Source: Oxalobacteraceae bacterium CAVE-383
GTDB lineage: Bacteria > Pseudomonadota > Gammaproteobacteria > Burkholderiales > Burkholderiaceae_D
Direction of reading: 5' to 3'
DNA: 64,000 bases
NCBI GenBank assembly: GCA_004134995.1
Contig: REGP01000007.1
Location: 1 to 64,000 of the forward strand
Of the stretch, positions 25,134 to 34,122 are shown in pieces; positions within the stretch are counted from its first letter, which is position 1; each line of letters begins with the position of its first letter. Position numbers and translations under genes: made by a program. The notes under the pieces were generated by a model. That model was given only the letters and a program-made list of their open reading frames with translations, did no database searches and had not been told where the DNA came from.

Positions 25134-25310
25134 CTCCGTTCCTTTCATGTTTTGGCACACATTAATTAAGTTAAATACTTAAGTCAATAAGTTTCAATGC
25201 TGCACGCCGTCAAGCGGCGCGCAAGCGGGCCGGGCTGCCAATGGCGAGTGACGGGAATCGCGGATTCTATCCTGATATTGCCGACCCGATATGCATAGCG
25301 GCAATTATGC

Positions 25311-25339
25311 TTGCAAGCGTTAATTGCCCCCCCTATAAT
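25311..25339 (+). promoter_or_regulatory. Promoter of the sulfide-oxidation operon
   Basis: TTGCAA (25311-25316), 17 bases, TATAAT (25334-25339): 4/6 and 6/6 matches at ideal spacing. Transcription would start near 25346. AGTACTTAAT at 25355-25364 lies just downstream of the start; a similar ATACTTAAGT is at 25175-25184 upstream of the divergent binding-protein gene, so a shared regulator is possible. Confidence 0.6.
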
Positions 25340-25396
25340 CGCCGAAAATGCTTTAGTACTTAATATAGATAACTAACAATGTATGAGGACACCGCG

Positions 25397-26521
25397 ATGA
25401 CGAACGCCGAGACTACAGCTGAAACCGCAGCCGAACCCGCAGCCGAAACGCCAAAAGTAGGCATCGATACTTATCTGGAGTGGGTCAAGAAGGAAAACAT
25501 TCCGGTCATCGACGCCATCGCGGTGGATCTGTTCAGTGTCGAGACCAAGCCCTGGGCGCGCACCGACGTCAACGGCGCGGCGGTCCATCTGGCCGGCCGC
25601 GGCGACTTCGTATCGATGTTCCTGTTCGATATTGCGCCTGGCCGCGCCACGTCGCCGCAGCGCCATCTGTACGAAGAAGTCATCTTCGCGCTGGCCGGCC
25701 GCGGCAATACCGTGATCGAATTCGAAGACGGCCGCAAGCATTCCTTCGAATGGGGCCCGAAGAGCATCTTTGCGATTCCGCTCAACGCCAAGTACCGCAT
25801 CTTCAACGGCAGCGGCGCCGAAAGCGCGCGCCTGGTATCGACCACCAGCCTGCCGATCATGATGAATCTGTTGCGTAACGAAGACTTCATTTTCAAGAAC
25901 GACTGGACCTTCGACGAGCGCACCGGCAAGGAAAAATATTTCACCGGCGACGGCGATTTCGTGCCGGGCCGTCCGGGCACCTTCATGTGGGAAACCAACT
26001 TCATCGCCGACAGCGGCGCGATCGAGCTGAAGAACTGGGGCGAGCGCGGCGGCGGCGGCACCACATTGAAATTCGCGCTGGCCGACGGCACCATGAATGC
26101 GCACATCTCCGAAATGCCGGTCGGCACCTACAAGAAGGCACACCGCCATCCGGCCGACTTCCATGTGCTCACCATCGACGGCCAGGGCTATTCCCTGCTG
26201 TGGTACGAAGGCGATACCGATTATCAGCGCGTCGACTGGAAGTACGGCACCGTGCTGGCGCCGCTGGACGACATGTTCCATCAGCATTTCAACGGCAGCG
26301 CGAAGCCGGCGCGCTACTTCGCCACGGCGCTGGGCAGCTTCCGCTTCCCGTTCACCGAAGGCAAGCGCAAGGCGCTGTTCGGCAATCTGTTCAAGAGCGT
26401 CAAGGAAGGCGGCGACCAGATCGAATACGAAGACCAGGCGCCGCACGTGCACCAGATGTTCGTCGATGAAATGAAGAAGAACGGCATCGAACTGAAGATG
26501 AAGGAATTCGGCGGCAAATAA
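25397..26521 (+). CDS. Bicupin protein at head of sulfide-oxidation operon
   Basis: 374 residues from the ATG at 25397 (TGAGGACACCGCG upstream; an ATG at 25379 is also in frame). Two cupin barrels: the first near 72-150 with H90 and E94 (PQRHLYEEV), the second near 230-320 with H249, H251 and H256 (AHRHPADFH) and FHQH further on. I recall that large cupins of this type are sometimes labelled ethanolamine ammonia-lyase-activating in databases; the sequence itself shows only the cupin fold and likely metal sites. An Ala/Glu/Thr-rich N-terminus precedes the first domain. Function unknown; it heads an operon with persulfide dioxygenase and SQR. Confidence 0.75.
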   Translation: MTNAETTAETAAEPAAETPKVGIDTYLEWVKKENIPVIDAIAVDLFSVETKPWARTDVNGAAVHLAGRGDFVSMFLFDIAPGRATSPQRHLYEEVIFALAGRGNTVIEFEDGRKHSFEWGPKSIFAIPLNAKYRIFNGSGAESARLVSTTSLPIMMNLLRNEDFIFKNDWTFDERTGKEKYFTGDGDFVPGRPGTFMWETNFIADSGAIELKNWGERGGGGTTLKFALADGTMNAHISEMPVGTYKKAHRHPADFHVLTIDGQGYSLLWYEGDTDYQRVDWKYGTVLAPLDDMFHQHFNGSAKPARYFATALGSFRFPFTEGKRKALFGNLFKSVKEGGDQIEYEDQAPHVHQMFVDEMKKNGIELKMKEFGGK

Positions 26522-26559
26522 GAAAGAAAAAGGGGAAGGAAAGCGAAGGGGAAATCGCC

Positions 26560-27441
26560 ATGCCAAATTTGCCGATGCTGGTCGAAGGCCATTTCGATGA
26601 AGCCACGGGCACCGTCAGCTATATCGTGATGGACCCGGCCACGCGCGCCTGCGCGCTGATCGACACGCTGATGGACTACGATCCGAATGCCGGCCACACC
26701 GGTTACGGCAGCGCCGACGCGCTGCTGGCGCGGGTGCGGCAGCTGGACGGCGCCGTGCAATGGATACTTGAAACCCACGTGCATGCCGATCATCTGTCGG
26801 CCGCGCCCTATCTGCAAGAAAAGCTGGGCGGACGCATCGGCATCGGCCAGCACATCACCGCCGTGCAGAACGTGTTCGGCAAACTCTTCAACACGCAAGG
26901 CCAGATGGCGCAGGACGGCAGCCAGTTCGATCATCTGTTCGCCGACGGCGAGCAATTCCATGTCGGCAATCTGAACGTGACCGCGATGCATACGCCGGGC
27001 CATACGCCGGCCTGCATGACCTATGTGTTCAACGACGGCATGCATACCGCGGCCTTCGTCGGCGATACCCTGTTCATGCCCGACTACGGCACCGCGCGCT
27101 GCGACTTCCCCGGCGGCAATGCGCATACCCTGTACCGCTCCATCAACAAAGTCCTGAGCCTGCCCGACGATACGCTGCTGTATATGTGCCACGACTATCG
27201 GCCCGGCGGACGCGAAGTGTGCTTCGTCAGCACCGTGGCGCAGGAACGGGCGCACAACGTCCATATCGGCAACGGCGTCACGGAAGACGAATTCGTCGCC
27301 ATGCGCACCGCGCGCGACGCCACCCTGGCGATGCCGGTGCTGATTCTGCCTTCGGTGCAGGTCAACATGCGCGCCGGCCATTTGCCGGAACCCGAATCGA
27401 ACGGCATCCGGTATCTGAAGATTCCCCTCAATGCAGCATAA
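26560..27441 (+). CDS. MBL-fold persulfide dioxygenase
   Basis: 293 residues. Metallo-beta-lactamase fold with H73-x-H75-x-D77-H78 (THVHADHLSA), H near 146 in TPGHTPACM, D in VGDTLFMPDYGTARCDFPGG and a terminal H in MCHDY. These blocks fit the ETHE1/Blh type that oxidises glutathione persulfide to sulfite with one Fe(II). The following gene is a sulfide:quinone oxidoreductase, which makes the persulfide, so the assignment is well supported by context. Cytoplasmic. Confidence 0.87.
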   Translation: MPNLPMLVEGHFDEATGTVSYIVMDPATRACALIDTLMDYDPNAGHTGYGSADALLARVRQLDGAVQWILETHVHADHLSAAPYLQEKLGGRIGIGQHITAVQNVFGKLFNTQGQMAQDGSQFDHLFADGEQFHVGNLNVTAMHTPGHTPACMTYVFNDGMHTAAFVGDTLFMPDYGTARCDFPGGNAHTLYRSINKVLSLPDDTLLYMCHDYRPGGREVCFVSTVAQERAHNVHIGNGVTEDEFVAMRTARDATLAMPVLILPSVQVNMRAGHLPEPESNGIRYLKIPLNAA

Positions 27442-27474
27442 AGCAGGCGCCATCAACCTCTGGAGAACAACAAT

Positions 27475-28725
27475 ATGACACCGCAAAAATCAGAATACGA
27501 CATCGTGATCGTCGGCGCCGGCGCGGCCGGCATCGCCACCGCCGCCAGCATCCTCAAGCGCCATCCGTGGGGACTCAGCATCGCGCTGATCGATCCGGCC
27601 GGGATGCATTATTACCAGCCCGGCTGGACCATGGTCGGCGCCGGCATTTTCAGCGCCGACAGCACCGCCCGCACCATGCAATCGCGCATTCCGGAGGGCG
27701 TGGAATGGATCAAGGCCGGCGTCGCCGCCTTCGAGCCGGAACGCAACGCCGTGGTGCTGGCGGATGCGCAAAGCGTCAAATACAGGCAGCTCATCGTATG
27801 CCCCGGCCTGAAGCTGAACTGGGACGGCGTCGAAGGGCTGTCCGACACGCTGGGCCGCAACGGCGTCACCTCCAACTACCGCTTCGACCTGGCGCCCTAC
27901 ACCTGGGAACTGGTGCAGAAGCTGCGCGGCGGCAAGGCCATCTTCACCCAGCCGCCGATGCCGATCAAATGCGCGGGCGCGCCGCAGAAGGCGCTGTACC
28001 TGTCGGCCGATCACTGGCGCAGCAGCGGCGTGCTGGCGGACATCGACATCACGTTCGCCAACGCCGGCGCGGTGCTGTTCGGCGTAGCCGCCTACGTGCC
28101 GGCGCTGATGGAATACATCAAGGCCTATGACGTTGATCTGCAGTTCAACCACAATCTGATCGCGGTCGACGGCGCCTCCAGGACAGCGACCTTCGCGCGC
28201 ACCGGCGCCGACGGCGCCAAGGACCAGGTCATATGGGAATTCGACATGATCCACGTGGTGCCGCCGCAGATCGCGCCGGACTTCATCCGCTCCAGCCCGC
28301 TGGCCGATGCGGCTTCGGGCTGGGTCACGATCGATCCGGCCTCGATGCGCCATACCCGGTTCGACAACGTATATGCGCTCGGCGACGTCGGCAATACCGC
28401 CAACGCCAAGACCGCCGCCGCGGCGCGCATGCAGGCGCCGGTGGTGGCGCACAATGTGCTGGGCGGGCTGGGCCTGGCTGCCGGCGAAAGCCATTACAAC
28501 GGCTACGGCGCCTGCCCGCTGACGGTGGAGCGCGGCAAGATCGTGCTGGCCGAATTCCTCTACGGCGGCAAGGTCGCGCCGAGCTTCCCGTCCTGGCTGA
28601 TCGACGGCACCAAGCCTTCGCACCTGGCCTGGCTGCTCAAGGAAAAGGTGCTGCCGATGCTGTACTGGCAAGGCATGCTGAAGGGACGCGAACTGCTGTT
28701 CCAGCCGGACATCGTGCAAAAATAA
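27475..28725 (+). CDS. sqr: Sulfide:quinone oxidoreductase, type II (SQOR-like)
   Basis: 416-residue FAD protein. FAD motif GAGAAGIATAAS (14-25). The two redox cysteines of the human SQOR type are C166 in IKCAGAPQKA and C347 in GACPLT. ALGDVGNTANAKTAAAA near 301-317 is the second FAD-binding block. It oxidises sulfide at the membrane, passing electrons to quinone and sulfane sulfur to glutathione or another acceptor. A membrane-anchoring C-terminus (LLKEKVLPMLYWQGMLKGRE) is typical. Between persulfide dioxygenase and a TauE exporter. Confidence 0.88.
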   Translation: MTPQKSEYDIVIVGAGAAGIATAASILKRHPWGLSIALIDPAGMHYYQPGWTMVGAGIFSADSTARTMQSRIPEGVEWIKAGVAAFEPERNAVVLADAQSVKYRQLIVCPGLKLNWDGVEGLSDTLGRNGVTSNYRFDLAPYTWELVQKLRGGKAIFTQPPMPIKCAGAPQKALYLSADHWRSSGVLADIDITFANAGAVLFGVAAYVPALMEYIKAYDVDLQFNHNLIAVDGASRTATFARTGADGAKDQVIWEFDMIHVVPPQIAPDFIRSSPLADAASGWVTIDPASMRHTRFDNVYALGDVGNTANAKTAAAARMQAPVVAHNVLGGLGLAAGESHYNGYGACPLTVERGKIVLAEFLYGGKVAPSFPSWLIDGTKPSHLAWLLKEKVLPMLYWQGMLKGRELLFQPDIVQK

Positions 28726-28727
28726 AT

Positions 28728-29564
28728 ATGGCGCTGAATCTGGTGTTGGGCCTGGTGGTCGGCGTCATCCTGGCGCTGACCGGCGCCGGCGGCGGCATCC
28801 TGGCGGTGCCGCTGCTTATTTTCGGCGCCGGGCTCAGCGTGGCGCAGGCCGCGCCGATCGGCCTGATGGCGGTCGGCATGGCGGCCGCGCTGGGCGCCAT
28901 CCTGGGACTGAAGGCCGGCATCGTGCGCTACAAGGCCGCGCTGCTGACCGCCGCCGCCGGCATGCTGTGCGCGCCGCCGGGTCTGTGGCTGGCGCATCGC
29001 ACCGACAACCGCTGGTTGACCGTGCTGTTCGCGGCGACGCTGCTGTATGTGGCCGCGCGGATGATCCGGCAGAGCATGAAGCCGGCTTTGCCGGCGGATC
29101 CATTGCAGGATCGGCTGCAGGATCAGCTTCAGAACGGGCTGAAACCGCGCCGTCCGCCCTGCCTGGTCAGCGCGCAAACCGGCAAGATCGTCTGGACCTC
29201 GCCCTGCGCGCTGGCGCTGGCGCTGTCCGGCGCGGTTGCCGGCCTGTTGTCGGGCCTGCTGGGCGTGGGCGGGGGTTTCGTGATGGTGCCGTCGCTGCAG
29301 CGCTGCACCGATCTGCCGATCAAATCGATCGTCGCCACGTCGCTGGCCGTGATCGCGCTGGTCTCCGCGACCGGCGTCGTATCGAGCGCATTGAGCGGAC
29401 TTTTGAACATGATGGTGGCGCTGCCTTTTTCCGGCGGCGCATTGCTGGGCATGCTGGCGGGGCGCAGCGTCGCCAACCGCCTTTCGGGACCGCGCCTGCA
29501 GCAGGGATTCGGGCTGGTCTCCGGCCTGGTCGCGGCCGGCATGCTGCTCAAGCTGTTTCTCTAG
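28728..29564 (+). CDS. TauE/SafE-family sulfur-anion exporter
   Basis: 278-residue membrane protein with about eight hydrophobic segments in two homologous halves; the repeated motifs LTGAGGGILAVPLLI (near 14) and LSGLLGVGGGFVMVPSL (near 172) mark the TauE/SafE family. A hydrophilic linker of about 40 residues with DPLQDRLQDQLQNGLK separates the halves. Starts 2 bases after the SQR stop. It probably exports the sulfite made by persulfide oxidation. Confidence 0.86.
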   Translation: MALNLVLGLVVGVILALTGAGGGILAVPLLIFGAGLSVAQAAPIGLMAVGMAAALGAILGLKAGIVRYKAALLTAAAGMLCAPPGLWLAHRTDNRWLTVLFAATLLYVAARMIRQSMKPALPADPLQDRLQDQLQNGLKPRRPPCLVSAQTGKIVWTSPCALALALSGAVAGLLSGLLGVGGGFVMVPSLQRCTDLPIKSIVATSLAVIALVSATGVVSSALSGLLNMMVALPFSGGALLGMLAGRSVANRLSGPRLQQGFGLVSGLVAAGMLLKLFL

Positions 29565-29595
29565 TTGTTTCTCCAGACGCCCGCTCGCGGCAAGA

Positions 29596-30168
29596 TCACC
29601 ACATCGGTTCGCCGCGGCGCTGCTTGGCCAGCATGTCCTGCTGGAACAGCGGCGGGCCGAAGCCCATTTTTTCTCCCTTGATTTCATAGAAAAACGGATG
29701 TCCGGTGCGCATGCTGTACTGCTGCATCCATTCCAGCAATGCCTGGTCCGGATCGCGTCCGGCCGAACGCAACAGATAGGCCGGCTGATTGCGCCACTTG
29801 ATGCGCACGATGATGACGCCGAGCTGTTCCGGCCGGAAATTGTCGGGGAAGGGATTGTCGGGCAGCATCCAGGCGCAGGTGAAATTGCGGCAAGGCGATT
29901 GCGGCCGTTCGTCGTAGATGGTGCAGCCGCCGTGATCGGGATGCACGAAATGGCAAGGCACGCCCGGACGCATTTCATGGCCGCGGATCGTCCCCACCAT
30001 CCAGCCGTCGCAGCATGCGGTGCATGTGCCGCATTCGCGCCTGGCGGCGGATGCGGCCGGCGCGGGCAGCGGGGCCGGGGCAACGGCCAATTGAATGACC
30101 TTGCCATGGCATTTCTTGTATTTTTCGCCGCTGCCGCAGGGACAGGGATCGTTACGGCCTGGTTTCAT
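29596..30168 (-). CDS. SEC-C / YkgJ-type cysteine-cluster protein
   Basis: 190 residues with two metal-binding parts. Residues 4-21 are a SEC-C zinc motif ([18 protein letters not shown]) like that at the SecA C-terminus. Residues 46-97 carry the YkgJ pattern [12 protein letters not shown], then a Cys in [24 protein letters not shown]. The remainder is a conserved helical region ending QRRGEPMW. Proposed to chelate zinc or iron; biological role unknown. Convergent with the sulfide operon. Confidence 0.82.
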   Translation of the reverse strand: MKPGRNDPCPCGSGEKYKKCHGKVIQLAVAPAPLPAPAASAARRECGTCTACCDGWMVGTIRGHEMRPGVPCHFVHPDHGGCTIYDERPQSPCRNFTCAWMLPDNPFPDNFRPEQLGVIIVRIKWRNQPAYLLRSAGRDPDQALLEWMQQYSMRTGHPFFYEIKGEKMGFGPPLFQQDMLAKQRRGEPMW

Positions 30169-30238
30169 GTTCGGGAATCGCGTATTCGTGCCAACTGATG
30201 ATTTGGCGCATTATCCCACGCAATGGCCAGTGGCGGCC

Positions 30239-31705
30239 TCAGCCCGAACGCACATTCCCCGACGCCAGCGTGGCGGTGGCGAACAGCCGCAGCGTGGCGC
30301 GCAGGCCGGGTGCATTGTCGGTGAAGATCAATGCGCCGCCGTGCAATTCGGCGACCGCGCTGACCAGGCTCAATCCGAGGCCGACGCCGGGCGTGCCGCG
30401 GCTGGCGTCGCCGCGATAGAAGCGCTTGCTGACCTTGGGCTTTTCATCGTCGGGAATGCCGGGGCCGTCGTCGGCCACGCTCAACTCGATCGCGGTTTCG
30501 CCGGCGCGCCGGGCCTCGACTTTGATCGAACCGTTTTCCTGCGCATATTTGAGCGCGTTGTCGATCAGGTTACCGACTGCCTGCGCCAACAGCACCGGAT
30601 CGCCCGCCAGCGCCAGGCCGCCGTCCGCACTGAAACTCAGCGCAATGCCTTTCAGTTCGGCCACGGGCTGATAGAACTCGACGATATCGCGCGCCACGCC
30701 TGCCACATCGACCCGCACAAACCCGGAACGGCGCGCGCCGGTATCGATTTCAGCCAGCCGCAGCAGCGCATTGAAAATCTGGATCACGCGATCGACGTCG
30801 GCCACCGCGCTGTCGATTTCGGCGAAGGCGATTTCGGCCGAAGGCCGTCCCACCGAAACGGCCTCCAGGCGGAAGCGCAGCTCGGTCAGCGGCGTGCGCA
30901 GATCGTGCGCGATCGCGTTGGAAACATTGCGCACGCCGTGAATCAGGTGTTCGATCTGGTCCAGCATCCTGTTGACCGTCTGCGCCAGCATATCCAGTTC
31001 GTCGTCGCCGCCCTGGGTCTGCAGGCGATGCGAAAGATCGCCTTCGACGATCGCCTGCGCGGTCTGCCGCAGATTGCCGACCTTCACCAGCAGCGTGCGG
31101 CGGATCAGCAGCCCGCCCAGCACGCCGACCAGCACCACCACCGCCGCCGCGCCGGTCAAGCCGTAGAAGAAAGAGCTCTTCAATGCATCGTAGCGATTGA
31201 CGTCGCGGCCGACCAGCAGATGATAGCCGCCCGGCAGCACCGTGTGCACCAGCACCGCGCGCACCCGTGTGCCGTCGACCTTGATGAAACCCCGGGAGAT
31301 ACCGGTCGCATCGGGCAGTTCCGCCGGCCAGCCCGGCAGATTGCCGTCCAGCTTGTTGAAAGAGGCATCCGTAAGCAACAGGATCTTTTCGCCGACCAGC
31401 TGTGATCCGACCCGCTGATGAATGACCTTGGCCAAGTCTTCCGGACCTTGTTCGTAGAAGGCCGAAACCATGCGCTGCGTGTCTTCCTGCAGCATTTCCA
31501 TGCCGCCTTTTTCGATGGTCTGCTCCCACGCATAGGACAAGGGAATCGCGAACACCGCGAGCACGCCGATGCTCAGCGCGACATAACAGATCGCCAGCGT
31601 GAAAACGGAAAACCGGCGCAGCGAGAATCGGCGCAACGGCAGGCGGCGCAACGGCAGGCGGCGCAACGGCAGGCGCCCCAACCGCAAGCGGCGCAGCTCA
31701 ATCAT
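30239..31705 (-). CDS. Sensor histidine kinase of a heavy-metal-type two-component system
   Basis: 488 residues. Basic N-terminus with a repeated LRRLP pattern (5-33), TM1 about 34-58, periplasmic sensor of about 115 residues, TM2 about 178-201, HAMP about 202-255, H-box H267 (NAIAHDLRTPLTE), then the HATPase_c boxes VGNLIDNALKYA, DDGPGIPDD and GVGLGLSLV. It phosphorylates the response regulator upstream; the two genes overlap by 8 bases. The CzcE-like gene in the same operon suggests metal sensing, but the ligand is an inference. Confidence 0.88.
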   Translation of the reverse strand: MIELRRLRLGRLPLRRLPLRRLPLRRFSLRRFSVFTLAICYVALSIGVLAVFAIPLSYAWEQTIEKGGMEMLQEDTQRMVSAFYEQGPEDLAKVIHQRVGSQLVGEKILLLTDASFNKLDGNLPGWPAELPDATGISRGFIKVDGTRVRAVLVHTVLPGGYHLLVGRDVNRYDALKSSFFYGLTGAAAVVVLVGVLGGLLIRRTLLVKVGNLRQTAQAIVEGDLSHRLQTQGGDDELDMLAQTVNRMLDQIEHLIHGVRNVSNAIAHDLRTPLTELRFRLEAVSVGRPSAEIAFAEIDSAVADVDRVIQIFNALLRLAEIDTGARRSGFVRVDVAGVARDIVEFYQPVAELKGIALSFSADGGLALAGDPVLLAQAVGNLIDNALKYAQENGSIKVEARRAGETAIELSVADDGPGIPDDEKPKVSKRFYRGDASRGTPGVGLGLSLVSAVAELHGGALIFTDNAPGLRATLRLFATATLASGNVRSG

Positions 31706-32387
31706 TGGCGGTCAGCATATAGCCGGCATTGCGGATGGTGCGCAGCAATTGCCGCGAGGCGCCGGTATCGAATTTCTGACGCAGCTTGCTGATGTGCACG
31801 TCGACCACATTGGTCTGCGGATCGAAGTGATAATCCCAGACGTTCTCGAGCAGCATGGTGCGCGTGACCACCTGGTCGGAATGGCGCATCAGGTATTCGA
31901 GCAGCTTGAATTCGGTAGGCTGCAGCGACAGCGCGCGGCCGCCGCGCTTGACCTTGTGAGTCAGCAGATCCATGGTCAGGTCGCCCACGGTCAGCGTGGT
32001 TTCGTCACGCTTTTCCTGCGTGCGCCGCAGCAAGGCGTCGAGCCGCGCCAGCAATTCGCCGAAGGCAAACGGCTTGACCAGGTAATCGTCGCAGCCCGCC
32101 TTCAGGCCGCGAATGCGCTCCTCGACGTCGGACAGCGCGCTGAGGATCATGATCGGCGTCTTGTTGCCGGTCTTGCGCAAGGCTTCGATGATCGCCAGGC
32201 CGTCCACCCCGCCAGGCAGCATCCGGTCCATGATGATCACGTCGTAATTTTCGCTGGCGGCAAACAGCATGCCGTCGCGGCCGTTCTCGGCATGATCGAT
32301 CGTATAACCCGCTTCCATGAGGCCGCTTTTCAGAAACAGCGCGACGCGTTCATTGTCTTCAACAATCAATATTTTCATGGGTCTCAT
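31698..32387 (-). CDS. OmpR-family response regulator
   Basis: 229 residues. Receiver domain 1-120 with acidic pocket E10, D11, phospho-acceptor D54 (IIMDRMLPG) and the K in VKPF; winged-helix DNA-binding domain about 130-225 with LTPTEF-like block LQPTEFKLLEYLMRH and the terminal DVHISKLRQKF. The pattern is of the CopR/CzcR/IrlR metal-response branch. It lies 40 bases downstream of the CzcE-like gene and overlaps the kinase start. Confidence 0.9.
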   Translation of the reverse strand: MRPMKILIVEDNERVALFLKSGLMEAGYTIDHAENGRDGMLFAASENYDVIIMDRMLPGGVDGLAIIEALRKTGNKTPIMILSALSDVEERIRGLKAGCDDYLVKPFAFGELLARLDALLRRTQEKRDETTLTVGDLTMDLLTHKVKRGGRALSLQPTEFKLLEYLMRHSDQVVTRTMLLENVWDYHFDPQTNVVDVHISKLRQKFDTGASRQLLRTIRNAGYMLTAND

Positions 32388-32427
32388 TCAAGCGGGCCTG
32401 TTCAGGACCTGTCAGTCGCCCTGCCGA

Positions 32428-32772
32428 TTAATTCGTATGGAAATCCGGATTGCGCGCCACGTACACCATGACCTTGTGGTCGAGCGAGCCGGCAGGCATG
32501 ATCTTACGCAGTTTTACTTCAAAGATGTTCGGGTTGTCAAAGGACCAGGTGGTCGATTGGCCGTTGGCGACGAATTTCACGGTTTCGCCGGCCTTGACAT
32601 TGACGTACTTGGTGTCGGGCGTGATGGTGACGGTACGCTGGGCAGCGTCGTCCGACACGCGGTCGCCGTTCAGGAACGTATGCGCGCCGGTATGGGCGCC
32701 GGTCGAGGCCAGGGCGGACAGGCTGGCGGCGGCCAGGATCATTGCAGCGGCAAAATGCAGTTTGGTTTTCAT
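32428..32772 (-). CDS. CzcE-like periplasmic metal-binding protein
   Basis: 114 residues with a signal peptide of about 22 (FAAAMILAAASLSALA). The mature part is a small beta-rich domain (TVTITPDTKYVNVKAGETVKF, then TWSFD) resembling the CzcE family of Cupriavidus, which binds Cu(II). Histidines near the mature N-terminus (HTGAHT) and the C-terminus (DHK, FHTN) could be ligands. First gene of the operon with the two-component system, so likely its target and sensor partner. ACCTCTGAAGGAAACATC gives a good ribosome binding site. Confidence 0.75.
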   Translation of the reverse strand: MKTKLHFAAAMILAAASLSALASTGAHTGAHTFLNGDRVSDDAAQRTVTITPDTKYVNVKAGETVKFVANGQSTTWSFDNPNIFEVKLRKIMPAGSLDHKVMVYVARNPDFHTN

Positions 32773-32822
32773 GATGTTTCCTTCAGAGGTTGAGTTGACG
32801 ATTGCATTCTGCCTGCCCTCCG

Positions 32823-32851
32823 GTTAAACGAAGATGGACGATTTGTTAAAC
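32823..32851. promoter_or_regulatory. Direct repeat, probable response-regulator site
   Basis: GTTAAAC occurs at 32823-32829 and 32845-32851, exactly 22 bases apart (two helical turns), 50-80 bases upstream of the CzcE-like gene. OmpR-family regulators bind direct repeats on one face of the DNA, so this is a candidate autoregulatory site for the adjacent response regulator. Confidence 0.4.
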
Positions 32852-32993
32852 ATTATTAATGAAACAACTCGATACAATCCGCGGCCATTTTTACATGGTT
32901 CACGCATGGTTCCTGCATACGGACCAGCAGTCTATATATCAGCACGCTGAGATATAATGCCCATCAAAATCAATCCATATCAGTGGGGGCCGC

Positions 32994-33587
32994 GTGCACG
33001 AGGAAGACAGCCCTGAAGCGGGACGGGACGCGAACGACAGCCATTCGCGCGGTTCGCTATGGCAGATCATTTTGCTGTTCGGCCGCATCGGCCTGACCAG
33101 CTTCGGCGGCGGATTGTCGGCCTGGATTTACCTGGAATCGGTGGAAAAGCGGCGCTGGCTCAAGGACGACGAATTCTTCGCCGGCCTGGCGCTGGCGCAG
33201 ATCCTGCCCGGTCCCAATGTGCTCAATCTGTCGATCTTCATCGGCCACCGCCAGCGCGGCATTGCCGGCGGCATCGCCGCCGTGGTCAGCCTGCTGCTGC
33301 CGCCGATGGCGGTGGTGATCGCGCTGGCCATGCTGATCCATCGCTACGGCATCAATCCCACCATGGAAAACGTGCTGCAGGGCGTCGCCGCCGGCGCCAT
33401 CGGCACCGCGGCCTGCGTCGGCTACCGCAGCCTGCGCAATGCCACGCGCGTGCATCTGTGGCCATTGCCGATTACGGCGCTGACGCTGGTATCCATCAGC
33501 TATTTCCACGTTTCCCTCATCAATACCGTGCTGATGCTGCTGCCGGTATCGTTCGCCCTGTCATGGAAGATCGACAAGGATGACTGA
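32994..33587 (+). CDS. Chromate transporter, N-terminal-type half (short-chain ChrA)
   Basis: 197 residues beginning with GTG (CAGTGGGGGCC upstream). Family signature FGRIGLTSFGGGLSAWIYLE (about 24-43) and LAQILPGPNVLNLSIFIGHR. About five hydrophobic segments. Short-chain chromate transporters work as pairs of half-size proteins; the second half begins inside the 3' end of this gene (8-base overlap). Exports chromate or a related anion from the cytoplasm. TATAAT at 32953-32958 may be the -10 element. Confidence 0.87.
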   Translation: MHEEDSPEAGRDANDSHSRGSLWQIILLFGRIGLTSFGGGLSAWIYLESVEKRRWLKDDEFFAGLALAQILPGPNVLNLSIFIGHRQRGIAGGIAAVVSLLLPPMAVVIALAMLIHRYGINPTMENVLQGVAAGAIGTAACVGYRSLRNATRVHLWPLPITALTLVSISYFHVSLINTVLMLLPVSFALSWKIDKDD

Positions 33588-34122
33588 AAATATTTATCTG
33601 AAATTGCTGCTGATTTTCGCGCCGCTGTCGCTGGTCTCGTTCGGCGGCGGCCAGAGCGTGGTGGCCGACATCAACCGGCATGTCATCGAGCAGAACTGGC
33701 TGACCCAGTCGCAGTTCGTGAATCTGTTCGCGATCTCGCGCGCCGCGCCGGGGCCGGGCGCCCTGCTGACGACGCTGATCGGCTGGGACGTGGCCGGCAT
33801 ACCCGGCGCGGTGGTGGCGACCTTCGCCCTGTTCGCGCCGTCTTCGGCAGCGGCCCTGCTGGCTTTTCATTACTGGAGCCGGGTCGGCAAAAGCCGCGTG
33901 CGCCACTGCCTGGAACGCAGCCTGACCCCGATCGCCGCCGGCATGATCTTCGCCGGCGGGCTGTCCGTGCTGCGTTCCTCGCCGCACACCTTTTCGATCT
34001 TGTTCATCGCCATCGTATCGACCGTGGCCATGATCATGCGGCCGCGCTCCAGCCCGTTGCTGGTGCTGGTCGCCGCGGGCGTGTTCCAGTACTGCTATGC
34101 CATGCTCGGATTCAGCGTGTAG
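33580..34122 (+). CDS. Chromate transporter, second half (short-chain ChrA)
   Basis: 180 residues with the homologous signature LLIFAPLSLVSFGGGQSVVADI and SRAAPGPGALLTTLIGWD. About five membrane segments, in the inverse topology expected for the partner of the preceding gene. The last 28 bases overlap the 3' end of the convergent YbhB-like gene. Confidence 0.87.
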   Translation: MTENIYLKLLLIFAPLSLVSFGGGQSVVADINRHVIEQNWLTQSQFVNLFAISRAAPGPGALLTTLIGWDVAGIPGAVVATFALFAPSSAAALLAFHYWSRVGKSRVRHCLERSLTPIAAGMIFAGGLSVLRSSPHTFSILFIAIVSTVAMIMRPRSSPLLVLVAAGVFQYCYAMLGFSV

